Source: Clostridiales bacterium (lineage in GTDB: Bacteria > Bacillota > Clostridia > TANB77 > CAG-508). From it: a stretch of 64,000 nt of DNA. The stretch covers positions 147,086 to 211,085 of the forward strand of contig DPDV01000008.1 in NCBI GenBank assembly GCA_003534295.1, given 5' to 3'. Below the pieces are notes generated by a model that saw only the letters and a list, made by a program, of their open reading frames with translations, was not told the DNA's origin and did not search any database. Below, piece by piece: positions 19,550-27,186 of the stretch; within the stretch, counting starts at the first letter, position 1; every line of letters starts with the position of its first letter. The position numbers and the translations under genes are program-made.

Positions 19550-20078
19550 TCTCAACACCTCCTCTATAATATTTTTTTATTTTTTCTTTACCCCTTGTTA
19601 TTCTACTCTTTATCGTATTAGGACTAGTATCTAAAATTTCAGAAATCTCATTCAAAGAATAATTGCTGTTATAAAATAAGACAATAGCAATTCGTTCTTC
19701 ATATTTTAATTTACTAAGCATACTTTCTATGTCCAATTTATCTTCAATATTAGACATATCTAAATTGTCACCTATAACACAATTTTTATCTTTGATTAAT
19801 TTACTAAAAATATTATCCTTCCACTTGTATCGCGCATAAATTTTATTGCATTCATTTATTAGTATTTTAATGATCCATGTTTTAAAGTATTTTGTATTTT
19901 CTAGGCTTTTTAACGATTTATAAGCAATTATCATAGTTTCTTGAATTGCATCATTAATATCATCAATATTGTCTAATCTAGCTTGTGCTACTCTATATAA
20001 TTCATTTTGAATTGATTGAGTTAATTTTGTATATGCTTCATCATTTCCATTAATTGACTCTAAAATTAATTCTTCCAC
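19530..20078 (-). CDS. ECF RNA polymerase sigma factor
   Basis: 182 residues. Region 2 (DDINDAIQETMIIAYKSL) and region 4 (YSLNEISEILDTSPNTIKSR) are clear, with no region 3, so this is an extracytoplasmic-function sigma factor. Its partner anti-sigma follows with an overlap. Carried inside the intervening element, it may control the ABC/secreted cassette, the recombinase or host genes; the target promoters are unknown. Confidence 0.9.
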   Translation of the reverse strand: MEELILESINGNDEAYTKLTQSIQNELYRVAQARLDNIDDINDAIQETMIIAYKSLKSLENTKYFKTWIIKILINECNKIYARYKWKDNIFSKLIKDKNCVIGDNLDMSNIEDKLDIESMLSKLKYEERIAIVLFYNSNYSLNEISEILDTSPNTIKSRITRGKEKIKKYYRGGVENETAER

Positions 20079-20393
20079 AGTATTTCTCTCCCCTTATATA
20101 TTTTCAGGTTATAATGTGCTTAAATCATAATATCTAGTATTGATTTTTTCACATCTATTATTTATTTTTCGTTGAATCAATCTTGCACCTAGCTCTGTAC
20201 TTTCAGTAGAAACATTAAATAATTAATCATCTACTAAATACATTCTAACACATAATTAGTAAAAAATCATCTATTTTACATTAACCCTTGAAATTCTTGA
20301 GCAGCTCAAAATGATGTATTATCCCATTTATAGTCAAAATAATACATCATTTTATTTAACCCCATCATTCCGTCGCTTTACATTTATGATAAT
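20079..20393. other. Non-coding gap with a strong hairpin
   Basis: AAAATGATGTATTAT (20308-20322) pairs perfectly with ATAATACATCATTTT (20339-20353), a probable terminator or insertion scar. A 36-codon remnant on the minus strand around 20120-20225 has no recognisable family. Nothing else is visible. Confidence 0.5.
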
Positions 20394-20690
20394 CTAGAAT
20401 GAATCTATTTTTGTAAAGTTTGCAAATTCATATAATATAAAGTTCATTCCGTTTTTTAGCTCTCCTCCAGTTTGCCTACTTTGTTCAGCAAATGAAGTAT
20501 ATAATTGCTTAACTAAAATACTACCAAGTCTATGGTATGTATCTGCTAGTGGTATATTGTCTTGCTCAACTGCATTTATTATTATATCTAAATAGTTATA
20601 TTTATTGCTATTATCATTAATAATTTTTCTGTTAATTCTTTAAACTTCTATTCTTTCAATTCAATAATTGAAAAACTCCTGCATATCAAA
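20394..20690 (-). pseudogene. Remnant of a TraG/VirD4-type conjugation coupling protein
   Basis: The minus strand reads through LGSILVKQLYTSFAEQSR, then GGELKNGMNFILYEFANFTKI, the conserved segment of clostridial TraG/VirD4 ATPases just around Walker B (normally ILDEFANFPKI, here with Asp replaced by Tyr). In-frame stops upstream and an early stop after Ser-Phe show it is dead. It indicates that the intervening element descends from an integrative conjugative element. Confidence 0.65.
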
Positions 20691-20743
20691 ATAAGAGTAA
20701 CAACATATAAATATTATCACTCTTAAATAAACTTTATTATTCA

Positions 20744-21058
20744 TTATAACTTGTATATCCAATTTGATGCACCATATAAAATTCTGTGAACTTCTACTAT
20801 TTTTTCTTTTTCATTTATTCTATAAAATGCAATATAATTTTTTATAAGCAGTTTTCTAATTTCTAGCTTTTTTGCTATATCATCATCAATAATAGCATAT
20901 TTTTGTGGCATGTGCTCTAAAGACTGTATCTCACTATTTATTAATTCTGCATACCTATTTGCAATTGAAGGTTCTAATAATTCATTTTTTAAATAATTAA
21001 TAATTTTTTTATAATCATTTTTCGCTTTTATAGATAATTGTATTTTATATTTTTCCAC
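20744..21058 (-). CDS. RelE/ParE-family toxin
   Basis: 104 residues with the RelE/ParE fold pattern: basic N-terminus YKIQLSIKAKNDYKKIINYL, central ELINSEIQSLEHMPQKY, and C-terminal YIAFYRINEKEKIVEVHRILYGA. Such toxins cleave ribosome-bound mRNA or poison gyrase; which one cannot be told. It follows the antitoxin gene by 17 bases on the same strand and would stabilise the element in the population. Confidence 0.85.
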   Translation of the reverse strand: MEKYKIQLSIKAKNDYKKIINYLKNELLEPSIANRYAELINSEIQSLEHMPQKYAIIDDDIAKKLEIRKLLIKNYIAFYRINEKEKIVEVHRILYGASNWIYKL

Positions 21059-21075
21059 TTTACTAAACCTCCAAA

Positions 21076-21327
21076 TTAATCTGCTAACACTTTTTGTACT
21101 TCTAAATAAGTTTCTTCAAGTGAGCATACATTTCCACTCTCAAAATCTTTTCTTCCTTCCTCTAATTTTTCTCTCAAATCTTCTATACTTTTAACTATTA
21201 ATTCCTCTGGAGCATTATTATTTGCATTAGAAAACATAAGATATTCTATATAATCAAGTACTTTAACTGAAAGTTCCTCTGGTAATTTTTCTATAACATT
21301 ATATAATTCTTGATTTTTTACAGTCAT
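21076..21327 (-). CDS. Antitoxin of the RelE/ParE pair
   Basis: 83 residues. The N-terminal helix (NVIEKLPEELSVKVLDYIEYL) resembles DUF2281-type antitoxins; the acidic C-terminus would wrap the toxin. It precedes the toxin, as usual, with a GAGGAGA ribosome site. Such pairs are normally autoregulated through the antitoxin. Confidence 0.75.
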   Translation of the reverse strand: MTVKNQELYNVIEKLPEELSVKVLDYIEYLMFSNANNNAPEELIVKSIEDLREKLEEGRKDFESGNVCSLEETYLEVQKVLAD

Positions 21328-21361
21328 AGTCTTATTCTCCTCTCATTCATATATAATTATA

Positions 21362-21914
21362 TTATAGCATATATCTTATAAATTTTATACCGTTTTTTAT
21401 TAATTTACAGAATTTTTTATAAATTCTATTTTTCCTATACATCATCTTCCCACTCAAAAGATGATGTTTTTCTTTTGGCATATCTTCTGTTTTTCTGCTT
21501 ATATAATAGTTTGCTTTTACTCTTTCACTTTCTATTATTCTCATAGATTCCTCATGCAAATCATCTCCCATTATTCTTCGCATTACTTTCCCCATAATAT
21601 ATGTGTTTAAAGCATTTATTTTTACATTATTTGCATTCAATTTTCTTTGAGAATTGAAAAAAATTAAGTTTTGCATCAATTAATTTACTTAATTCTTTTA
21701 CTATTACATCCATATTGTCTTTATATATTTGTAAATTTATTTTTTTATCAATACCTGCTCTAGTTAAATCTTCTAAACTATTATATGAACTTTTTTCAAC
21801 TATTTTTGTCATCATTCCCTTTTTCAATTTTGGAATTCTAATTGTTAATTTTACAATTTTTTCTTTGCTTTTCTTTTTCAAATTCTTTCTCTTTTTCTTC
21901 TCCTTCGGAATCAA
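21362..21914 (-). pseudogene. Decayed gene with ribbon-helix-helix-like start, broken in homopolymers
   Basis: Two overlapping frames (21914-21627 and 21679-21362) make one protein of about 180 residues if a T is removed from the T7 run at about 21658-21664. The N-terminal part is very basic (KKKRKNLKKKSKEK), then VKLTIRIPKLKK resembles a ribbon-helix-helix strand. Further shifts in A/T runs are needed upstream of 21914. Unlike the CGG sites, these breaks are ordinary homopolymer indels, so the gene is probably dead. Its family is unknown; mobilisation accessory is a guess. Confidence 0.5.
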
Positions 21915-22010
21915 AAATTGCTTAAATACAATTTTTCATCTCCATCTTTTTTAGCATTAAAAATAGAGGACTTTCTGTCCCCTATGTTGTAGTATATGAT
22001 ATTTACTTTT

Positions 22011-22025
22011 GTGTTTATATGAACG
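22011..22025 (+). repeat. Left arm of the reconstructed attP
   Basis: GTGTTTATATGAACG matches the reverse complement of CGTTTCTTTAAACAC (12674-12688) at 12 of 15 positions. In the excised circle the two arms flank 12 bases containing CACCTGC, forming a 42-bp imperfect palindrome as expected of a serine-integrase attP. Confidence 0.75.
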
Positions 22026-22028
22026 ACA

Positions 22029-22035
22029 CACCTGC
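22029..22035 (+). repeat. attR core of the intervening element
   Basis: Second copy of CACCTGC. Left of it is element sequence, right of it spoVAD resumes (GCT GCT TTA GAT ACG). Confidence 0.8.
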
Positions 22036-22423
22036 TGCTTTAGATACGCTAATCACTCATTTTAGAGATACAGGTAGAAAGCCAAGTTATTATGATTTAA
22101 TTATTACTGGAGACCTAGGTTACATTGGAAAAGAAATTTTAGCTGAGCTTGCCGAAACCAAAGGCTATAATATTAATGCTAACTATAATGATTGTGGTGT
22201 CCTTATTTTTGATAAAGAAAGTCAAGATACTCATTCTGGTGGTAGTGGCTGTGCATGCATTGGCACTGTTTTTTCTGGATATTTCTTTAAACAATTAAAA
22301 GACAAAAAAATAAATAGAATATTGTTAATTGCAACTGGAGCATTAATGAATTCTATGAGTTCACAACAAGGCGAAACCATTCCCGGAATTGCTCATGCAA
22401 TTTCCATCGAAAATTTGGATTAA
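22029..22423 (+). CDS. spoVAD: spoVAD, 3' part
   Basis: This is the C-terminal ~130 residues of SpoVAD: PAALDTLITHFRDTG, YDLIITGDLG, NDCGVLIFD, GGSGCACIGTVF and LIATGALMN are family landmarks. An ATG at 22019 lies in element sequence and has no ribosome site, so the fragment is unlikely to be made on its own. It needs excision of the element to join the 5' part. spoVAE follows 43 bases on. Confidence 0.93.
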
Positions 22424-22466
22424 TCGTTTAGAAATTTACATTCTCAGCTAAGGAAAGGAAATTATT

Positions 22467-22856
22467 ATGCAAAATTTTTTTAATACTTTAGATTGGTTTA
22501 TGATTTTAAAATCGTTTATAGTTGGTGGTATTATTTGTATTATCGGACAAGTTTTAATTGATAAAACAAAACTTACTCCTGCAAGAATTTTAGTATTATT
22601 TGTTACTTTAGGCGCTGTTTTAGGTGGCTTAGGTATATATAAACATTTAATATCTTTTGCAGGCGCTGGTGCAACTGTACCTCTTACTGGTTTTGGAGCC
22701 AATTTAGCAAAAGGAGTTATAGAGGAAGTTAAACAATCTGGTCTTTTAGGTGCTTTTATTGGTGGTGTAAAATCTTCAGCCGGTGGAATATCCGCTGCTA
22801 TTTTCTTTGGATATATTGCATCATTGCTAGCTAAACCAAAAATAAAAAAGCAATAA
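22467..22856 (+). CDS. spoVAE: Stage V sporulation protein AE
   Basis: 129 residues, four hydrophobic segments, and the SpoVA-type motif FAGAGATVPLTGFGANLAKG. With SpoVAC it forms the forespore membrane part of the dipicolinic-acid channel. A ribosome site (AAGGAAA) precedes ATG 22467. Because it is downstream of the insertion, the element may also impair its transcription from the operon promoter until excised. Confidence 0.95.
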   Translation: MQNFFNTLDWFMILKSFIVGGIICIIGQVLIDKTKLTPARILVLFVTLGAVLGGLGIYKHLISFAGAGATVPLTGFGANLAKGVIEEVKQSGLLGAFIGGVKSSAGGISAAIFFGYIASLLAKPKIKKQ

Positions 22857-22878
22857 TTTAAATTTATTTTACTATTAA

Positions 22879-22910
22879 AACAGTGGCTGCCTCCTCTGAC
22901 AGTCACTGTT
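22879..22910 (+). terminator. Hairpin at the end of the spoVA operon
   Basis: AACAGTG-CTG pairs with CAG-CACTGTT around a short loop, 22 bases after spoVAE. The T run is poor, so termination is only probable. Confidence 0.5.
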
Positions 22911-22918
22911 CATTTACA

Positions 22919-23095
22919 TCATTTTAAGCTATATTCTATACTCGTAATGATGTTATTTTCAATTATAAATTTCAAGGCAGTTTTTCCTTGTATATATGTG
23001 TACATATTTTCTTCTCTTACATAGTTATTACTGTATTTTTCTATCATTTTGTTATAACTGTCCGTTATTTTTACATCTTCTTCTGTTTTAACCAT
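22919..23095 (-). CDS. Small hypothetical ORF
   Basis: 58 codons from ATG 23095 to TGA 22919, overlapping nothing else. The product is soluble and charged with no recognised family. It directly follows the truncated membrane fragment and may be part of the same remnant. No convincing ribosome site is seen. Confidence 0.3.
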   Translation of the reverse strand: MVKTEEDVKITDSYNKMIEKYSNNYVREENMYTYIQGKTALKFIIENNIITSIEYSLK

Positions 23096-23100
23096 ATCAT

Positions 23101-23418
23101 TTAATAAATAGACTGGATTCTCTTTTTTCCATCTCTTTCATATGTTGTTATTTCGTAATTTTCATATTTATATATTCTATCTAATCCTTCAATTCCTAAT
23201 ACGGTAGTAAGCAATATGAGTGAAAATAAAGTTATCATTTTAAATTCTAGGCTCTTTCTTTGAAAGAATTCCATAATTTGTTTCTGGTTAGATTCATATA
23301 TAAATAATACTATTGTAAATATGAATAATACTATTATATTAGGCATATTCAGTCCAAAATTAGTAACATTAATTATTAATTCTTTATAATTTGACTTTGT
23401 AAATACCGACATTAACAA
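23101..23418 (-). pseudogene. Fragment resembling the C-terminus of an MBOAT O-acyltransferase
   Basis: 105 codons with two or three membrane helices. The pattern GLNMPNIIVLFIFTIVLFIYE followed by a basic loop and a last helix resembles the end of AlgI/DltB-type acyltransferases. There is no ribosome site, and the frame begins right after the rplT terminator, so an N-terminal ~350 residues are missing. I regard it as a relic. Confidence 0.35.
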
Positions 23419-23446
23419 TTGTTATATCCTAGAGTCAGCCTAGCAG

Positions 23447-23473
23447 AAAGAGCTGTGCGATGCACAGCTCTTT
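23447..23473 (-). terminator. Terminator after rplT
   Basis: AAAGAGCTGTGC (23447-23458) and GCACAGCTCTTT (23462-23473) pair perfectly around a 3-base loop, directly downstream of rplT. The T run is T3CT on the minus strand and T5 on the plus strand. Confidence 0.8.
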
Positions 23474-23481
23474 TTAAGGTT

Positions 23482-23832
23482 TTATGCTTTTTTTGCTATT
23501 TCTGCTATTTCTGTAAATGCTTTTGGATCGCTTACAGCTATTTCTGCTAACATTTTTCTGTTTATAACAACATTGGCTTTTTTTAATCCATTAATTAAGT
23601 TGCTATATGTTATTCCATTCATTCTAGCTGCTGCATTTATTCTTGATATCCATAGTTTTCTGAAATTGCTTTTTCTGTCTTTTCTTCCAACATATGCATA
23701 CATACCTGATTTCATAACAGCTTGTTTGGCCATTCTGAATCTATAGTGTTTTGCACCATAATATCCTTTTGCTCTTTTTAATATTTTTTTATGCTTTTTA
23801 CGAGTTATAATTGCTGTTTTTACTCTTGCCAT
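23482..23832 (-). CDS. rplT: 50S ribosomal protein L20
   Basis: 116 residues, typical length; the [17 protein letters not shown] start and [14 protein letters not shown] segment are diagnostic. L20 is needed for 50S assembly and, in Bacillus, represses its own operon by binding the leader. Last gene of infC-rpmI-rplT. Confidence 0.97.
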   Translation of the reverse strand: MARVKTAIITRKKHKKILKRAKGYYGAKHYRFRMAKQAVMKSGMYAYVGRKDRKSNFRKLWISRINAAARMNGITYSNLINGLKKANVVINRKMLAEIAVSDPKAFTEIAEIAKKA

Positions 23833-23875
23833 TTAAAATGCCTCCTTTTTAATCTTCATTTTTCTCATTGAAATT

Positions 23876-24079
23876 TTAGTTACCATATGGTAATAATCTT
23901 TTAATTCCAGCTTCACATGTCTTGTCTGCATATGCATCTTGAACTTTTCCTCTTGATTTTGCTCTGTTTGTTTTTGTAGCTAAACGATGTCTTCTATTTG
24001 CTTTTGTTCTTTTCACTTTTCCTGTTGCAGTATATGAATATCTTTTCTTTGCTGCTTTATTAGTTTTTAATTTTGGCAT
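23876..24079 (-). CDS. rpmI: 50S ribosomal protein L35
   Basis: 67 residues, basic, with the family start MPKLKTNKAAKKR and an AGGAGGAAAAAA ribosome site. Middle gene of the infC-rpmI-rplT operon. Confidence 0.97.
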   Translation of the reverse strand: MPKLKTNKAAKKRYSYTATGKVKRTKANRRHRLATKTNRAKSRGKVQDAYADKTCEAGIKRLLPYGN

Positions 24080-24105
24080 AATTTTTTCCTCCTTTATTTT
24101 GTGAA

Positions 24106-24621
24106 TTATTTATCTGTTTTTTTAGATAATATAATAAACATATTTTTACCTTCTAATATTGCTTTTTTATCAGGTGTAGCAATATCTGACAAATTATCAA
24201 TAAATTTGTTTAAAGCTTCTTCTCCCAATTTAACATAGTTTAATTCTCTTCCTCTAAATCTAACTGTTACTTTTACTTTATTTCCGTCCTCTATAAACTT
24301 CCTTATGTTTTTTGCTTTAAAATCAAAGTCATGTTGTTCTATGTTTGGAGTAATTCTTATTTCTTTTAGCTCTGTAACTTTTTGTTTTTTCTTTGCTTCT
24401 TTTTCTTTTTTAGACTGTTCAAACTTGTATTTTCCATAATTCATTATTTTACAAACTGGAACTTCTAAATTAGGCGATACTAATACTAAATCTAGTTTTT
24501 TATCAAATGCTAAATCTAATGCATCATTAATATTCATTACGCCTTTTTTCTCTCCGTTTTCGTCTATAACTTGAACTTCTTTTGCTCTAATTTGTTCGTT
24601 AACAGGTAATTCTTGCTTTAT
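24106..24621 (-). CDS. infC: Translation initiation factor IF-3 with a probable AUA start codon
   Basis: 171 residues. The only in-frame ATG (24636) lies inside its own GGAGGTG ribosome site (24634-24628), so it cannot be the start. Six bases after that site comes ATA at 24621-24619, followed by KQELPVNEQIRAKEVQVID, which aligns with the start of other IF-3 proteins. IF-3 genes commonly use AUU or similar codons, allowing IF-3 to repress its own synthesis. Both domains are complete (ITPNIEQHDFDFKAKNIRKF is the C-domain landmark). Confidence 0.93.
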   Translation of the reverse strand: MKQELPVNEQIRAKEVQVIDENGEKKGVMNINDALDLAFDKKLDLVLVSPNLEVPVCKIMNYGKYKFEQSKKEKEAKKKQKVTELKEIRITPNIEQHDFDFKAKNIRKFIEDGNKVKVTVRFRGRELNYVKLGEEALNKFIDNLSDIATPDKKAILEGKNMFIILSKKTDK

Positions 24622-24634
24622 ATAAAACACCTCC

Positions 24635-24793
24635 ATTTATTTTTTGTAATATTTACTCGCTACTAGTAAATTTACAACAAAAAAAGATTGATTTTTAATC
24701 AATCCACATACATAAAAAAGCATTAACTTTTTATTAATATTAACCTTTTTCCATTTAGATAAGGTGAGCAGTGGATTGCTTCTTTTTTTTACA
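24635..24793 (-). ncRNA. infC operon leader with transcription attenuator (L20-leader type)
   Basis: Near the 5' end of the leader is CAATCCAC (24778-24771). Downstream lies a terminator: GATTGATT-AAA-AATCAATC (24704-24686) followed by seven T. The 5' segment can pair with GTGGATTG (24707-24700), which overlaps the terminator stem, so two exclusive structures are possible. The Bacillus infC-rpmI-rplT operon is controlled this way by L20; the same control is inferred here. Confidence 0.75.
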
Positions 24794-24799
24794 CAAATT

Positions 24800-24828
24800 A
24801 TAATAATACTTTTTTTATAATTTGTCAA
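24800..24828 (-). promoter_or_regulatory. Vegetative promoter of infC-rpmI-rplT
   Basis: TTGACA (24828-24823), 17-base spacer, TATTAT (24805-24800), a good sigma A promoter just upstream of the attenuator leader. Confidence 0.8.
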
Positions 24829-24837
24829 TACTTTTCT

Positions 24838-24866
24838 TGACTTTTGCGTAATTTTGTATTAGAATA
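24838..24866 (+). promoter_or_regulatory. Vegetative promoter of rplM-rpsI
   Basis: TTGACT, 17-base spacer, TAGAAT, about 100 bases upstream of rplM and divergent from the infC promoter. The ~95-base leader (CTTCTCCCCGG and following) may hold an L13-type control structure, which I cannot confirm by eye. Coordinates are accurate to a base or two. Confidence 0.65.
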
Positions 24867-24973
24867 TTATGTGTTATGTAAAAATATGACTAAATTACAA
24901 ACTTCTCCCCGGTAGTTTAATATTTAGTTTCATATATATAAATATTAATTTTGAATGGAGGGTATATATTACC

Positions 24974-25411
24974 ATGAATAATACAACATATAGTATTAAA
25001 AAAAGTGAAATTGAAAGAAAATGGTATATAATCAATGCAGAAGACAAAGTACTTGGAAGAGTTGCTACAGAAGCTGCTAGATTATTAAGAGGAAAACATA
25101 AACCAACTTATACACCTAATATAGATGTTGGTGATCACGTTATTATAACAAATTGTGCAAAAGTAGTTTTAACAGGAAAAAAATTAGACCAAAAAATTTA
25201 CAGACATCATTCTGGATATATTGGTGGAATGAAAGAAATCTCAGCTAGAGACTTACTTAATAAGAACCCAGAAAAAATGATGATGCTTGCTGTAAAAGGA
25301 ATGCTTCCACACAATAGCTTAGGAAGACAAATGTTAAAAAAGTTAAGAGTATATGCAGGAGCAGAACATGAAAACATTGCTCAAAAACCTGAAGTTTGGG
25401 AGGTAAAATAA
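24974..25411 (+). CDS. rplM: 50S ribosomal protein L13
   Basis: 145 residues with [19 protein letters not shown] near the start and [19 protein letters not shown] near the end. The GGAGGGTATAT site precedes ATG. Followed at one base by rpsI, the universal pair. Confidence 0.97.
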   Translation: MNNTTYSIKKSEIERKWYIINAEDKVLGRVATEAARLLRGKHKPTYTPNIDVGDHVIITNCAKVVLTGKKLDQKIYRHHSGYIGGMKEISARDLLNKNPEKMMMLAVKGMLPHNSLGRQMLKKLRVYAGAEHENIAQKPEVWEVK

Positions 25412-25412
25412 T

Positions 25413-25820
25413 ATGGCAAAAGCAAAATCAGAAAAAATAATGTTTTATGGAACAGGTAGAAGAAAAAAATCAATTGCTAGAGTAAGATTAGTAGAAGGTA
25501 CTGGAAAAATTACTATTAATGGTAAAGATATCGATGAATATTTTGGAACAGAAACTTTAAAAGTAATTGTTAAACAACCTTTAAATTCTACAAATACATT
25601 AGGAAAATATGATGTTATTTGTAAAGTAATAGGTGGAGGATTTACAGGTCAAGCTGGTGCAATTCGTCATGGTATTTCCAGAGCATTATTAGAAGCTAAT
25701 GGAGAATATAGACCAACATTAAAATCTGCAGGATTCTTAACAAGAGATCCTCGTATGAAAGAAAGAAAGAAATACGGTCTTAAAAAAGCAAGAAAAGCTC
25801 CACAATTTAGCAAGAGATAA
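25413..25820 (+). CDS. rpsI: 30S ribosomal protein S9
   Basis: 135 residues ending in the hallmark [28 protein letters not shown] is at the N-terminus. The C-terminal tail contacts P-site tRNA. Co-transcribed with rplM, ended by a terminator. Confidence 0.97.
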   Translation: MAKAKSEKIMFYGTGRRKKSIARVRLVEGTGKITINGKDIDEYFGTETLKVIVKQPLNSTNTLGKYDVICKVIGGGFTGQAGAIRHGISRALLEANGEYRPTLKSAGFLTRDPRMKERKKYGLKKARKAPQFSKR

Positions 25821-25845
25821 AAAGAGTTTTTATCAAAAGCAATTC

Positions 25846-25879
25846 AACCTCAGAAGTTTCAATACTTCCGAGGTTTTTT
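25846..25879 (+). terminator. Terminator of rplM-rpsI
   Basis: AACCTCAGAAGT (25846-25857) pairs with ACTTCCGAGGTT (25864-25875) with one mismatch, followed by T6. Confidence 0.9.
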
Positions 25880-25925
25880 GTTGTTCGGTAGTTTTTACTA
25901 TAAATATCCTCAAACACACCAATGT

Positions 25926-25986
25926 TGTAGGGGCGAACTTGTTCCCCCTCGCTTCCGGAGGACGGGCGATTTTAATCGCCCCTACA
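25926..25986. repeat. 61-bp palindromic dispersed repeat, copy 1 (longest)
   Basis: Outer arms TGTAGGGGCGA and TCGCCCCTACA are perfect inverted repeats; inside is GGGCGATTTTAATCGCCC. Its GC content is well above the surroundings. Shorter copies lie at 32295-32322 and 61526-61559, all intergenic. It looks like a small non-autonomous repeat or REP-type element. Confidence 0.7.
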
Positions 25987-26041
25987 TTTCAAATTCGCAT
26001 ATAAAAATTACTATTTACTATACTTTTATTGTTTTATATTA

Positions 26042-27049
26042 TTATCTTCCTATTTTTTTACTGTCTAATGCATCTAAGTTATCCAGTGCTTTTCCAGTAC
26101 CTAATGCTACACATGATACAGCATCTTGGGCTATCATTACATTTATTCCGGTTTTCTCTTGCAAAAGTTTATCTAAACCATCTACTAAGCAGCCCCCTCC
26201 TGTCATATATATTCCCTTATCACTGATATCTGCTGCAAGCTCTGGTGGTGTTTTTTCCAATACCGAATGTACACTATCAACTATCATCATTGCAGGTTCT
26301 ATCAATGCTTCTAGCATTTCACTTGAATGTACTGTTATTGTTTTAGGTAAACCAGTCACTAAGTCTCTTCCTCGTATATCCATATCCATATCTTGTATTT
26401 TAGGATATACACATCCAATGTTTATTTTTAAGTCCTCTGCCGTTCTTTCTCCTATCATTACATTATGTTTTTTCTTTATATATTTGACTATTGCTTCATC
26501 AAATTTATCTCCTGCGACTTTTAAAGATTCACTTACAACAGAACCACCTAATGAAATAACCGCTATATCAGTGGTTCCTCCACCTATGTCTACAACCATA
26601 TTTCCACATGGCTTTGATATATCTATTCCAGCACCTATTGCTGCTGCAATTGGTTCTTCTATTAAATATACTCTTCTTGCACCTGCTTGTGATGCTGCAT
26701 CTATAACAGCTTTTTTTTCCACTTCCGTGACTTGTGATGGTATGCATATCATAATTCTTGGCGAAAATACAAATTTTCCACATACTCTATTTATAAAGTA
26801 TTTAAGCATTTTTTCTGTTACTGTATAATTTGATATAACTCCCTCTCTTAGAGGTCTTGTTGCTACAATATTCCCTGGTGTTCTACCTAACATTCTTCTT
26901 GCTTCTTTTCCTACTGCTAAAACATTACCTGTGTTATTGTCTACAGCAACAACAGAAGGCTCTCTTAATACTATTCCTTTGCCTTTTACATAAGCTATAA
27001 CTGTTGCTGTTCCTAAATCTATTCCTATGTCTTGCCCCCACTTGAACAT
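26042..27049 (-). CDS. mreB: MreB/Mbl-family rod-shape actin
   Basis: 335 residues with actin-fold phosphate motifs DIGIDLGTATV and VVDIGGGTTDIAVIS, and the MreB landmarks PGNIVATRPLREGVI and EEPIAAAIGAG. It polymerises under the membrane and guides cell-wall synthesis. There are no mreC/mreD neighbours, so this is more likely an mbl/mreBH-type paralogue. It stands alone. Confidence 0.92.
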   Translation of the reverse strand: MFKWGQDIGIDLGTATVIAYVKGKGIVLREPSVVAVDNNTGNVLAVGKEARRMLGRTPGNIVATRPLREGVISNYTVTEKMLKYFINRVCGKFVFSPRIMICIPSQVTEVEKKAVIDAASQAGARRVYLIEEPIAAAIGAGIDISKPCGNMVVDIGGGTTDIAVISLGGSVVSESLKVAGDKFDEAIVKYIKKKHNVMIGERTAEDLKINIGCVYPKIQDMDMDIRGRDLVTGLPKTITVHSSEMLEALIEPAMMIVDSVHSVLEKTPPELAADISDKGIYMTGGGCLVDGLDKLLQEKTGINVMIAQDAVSCVALGTGKALDNLDALDSKKIGR

Positions 27050-27186
27050 ACTTGCATCTTCCTTTCAATAATATTGATTAGATATTATTATTATTACGAT
27101 TATGTTACAATTATATTACATATATTCGTATATTTCAATTATTTTTTTCATTTTTATAATAATTTTAGTCTAACTGGTAATATGGC

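Larger units (their letters stand above)
12665..22035. mobile_element. Skin-like intervening element inserted in spoVAD
   Basis: A 9,364-bp insertion lies between two copies of CACCTGC (12665-12671 and 22029-22035). Precise recombination between them would rejoin the spoVAD halves in frame: ATG GCA CCT GCT GCT TTA GAT. The element encodes a large serine recombinase whose 3' end lies 32 bases inside the left junction, the usual arrangement for a site-specific integrase. It also carries a small neighbouring ORF, an ABC exporter-like cluster, a secreted protein, an ECF sigma/anti-sigma pair, a toxin-antitoxin pair and decayed conjugation genes. Known parallels are skin in sigK and SPbeta in spsM; excision in this strain is inferred. 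Confidence 0.9.

Noticed and set aside
24637..24828. 63-codon ORF upstream of infC
   Set aside because: It lies within the attenuator leader and has no ribosome site or family resemblance.
24867..24973. Riboswitch or tRNA in the rplM leader
   Set aside because: No cloverleaf or recognisable aptamer core could be folded; at most a ribosomal-protein leader.
25878..26828. 316-codon plus-strand ORF
   Set aside because: It is the antisense shadow of the mreB-type gene with low-complexity composition.
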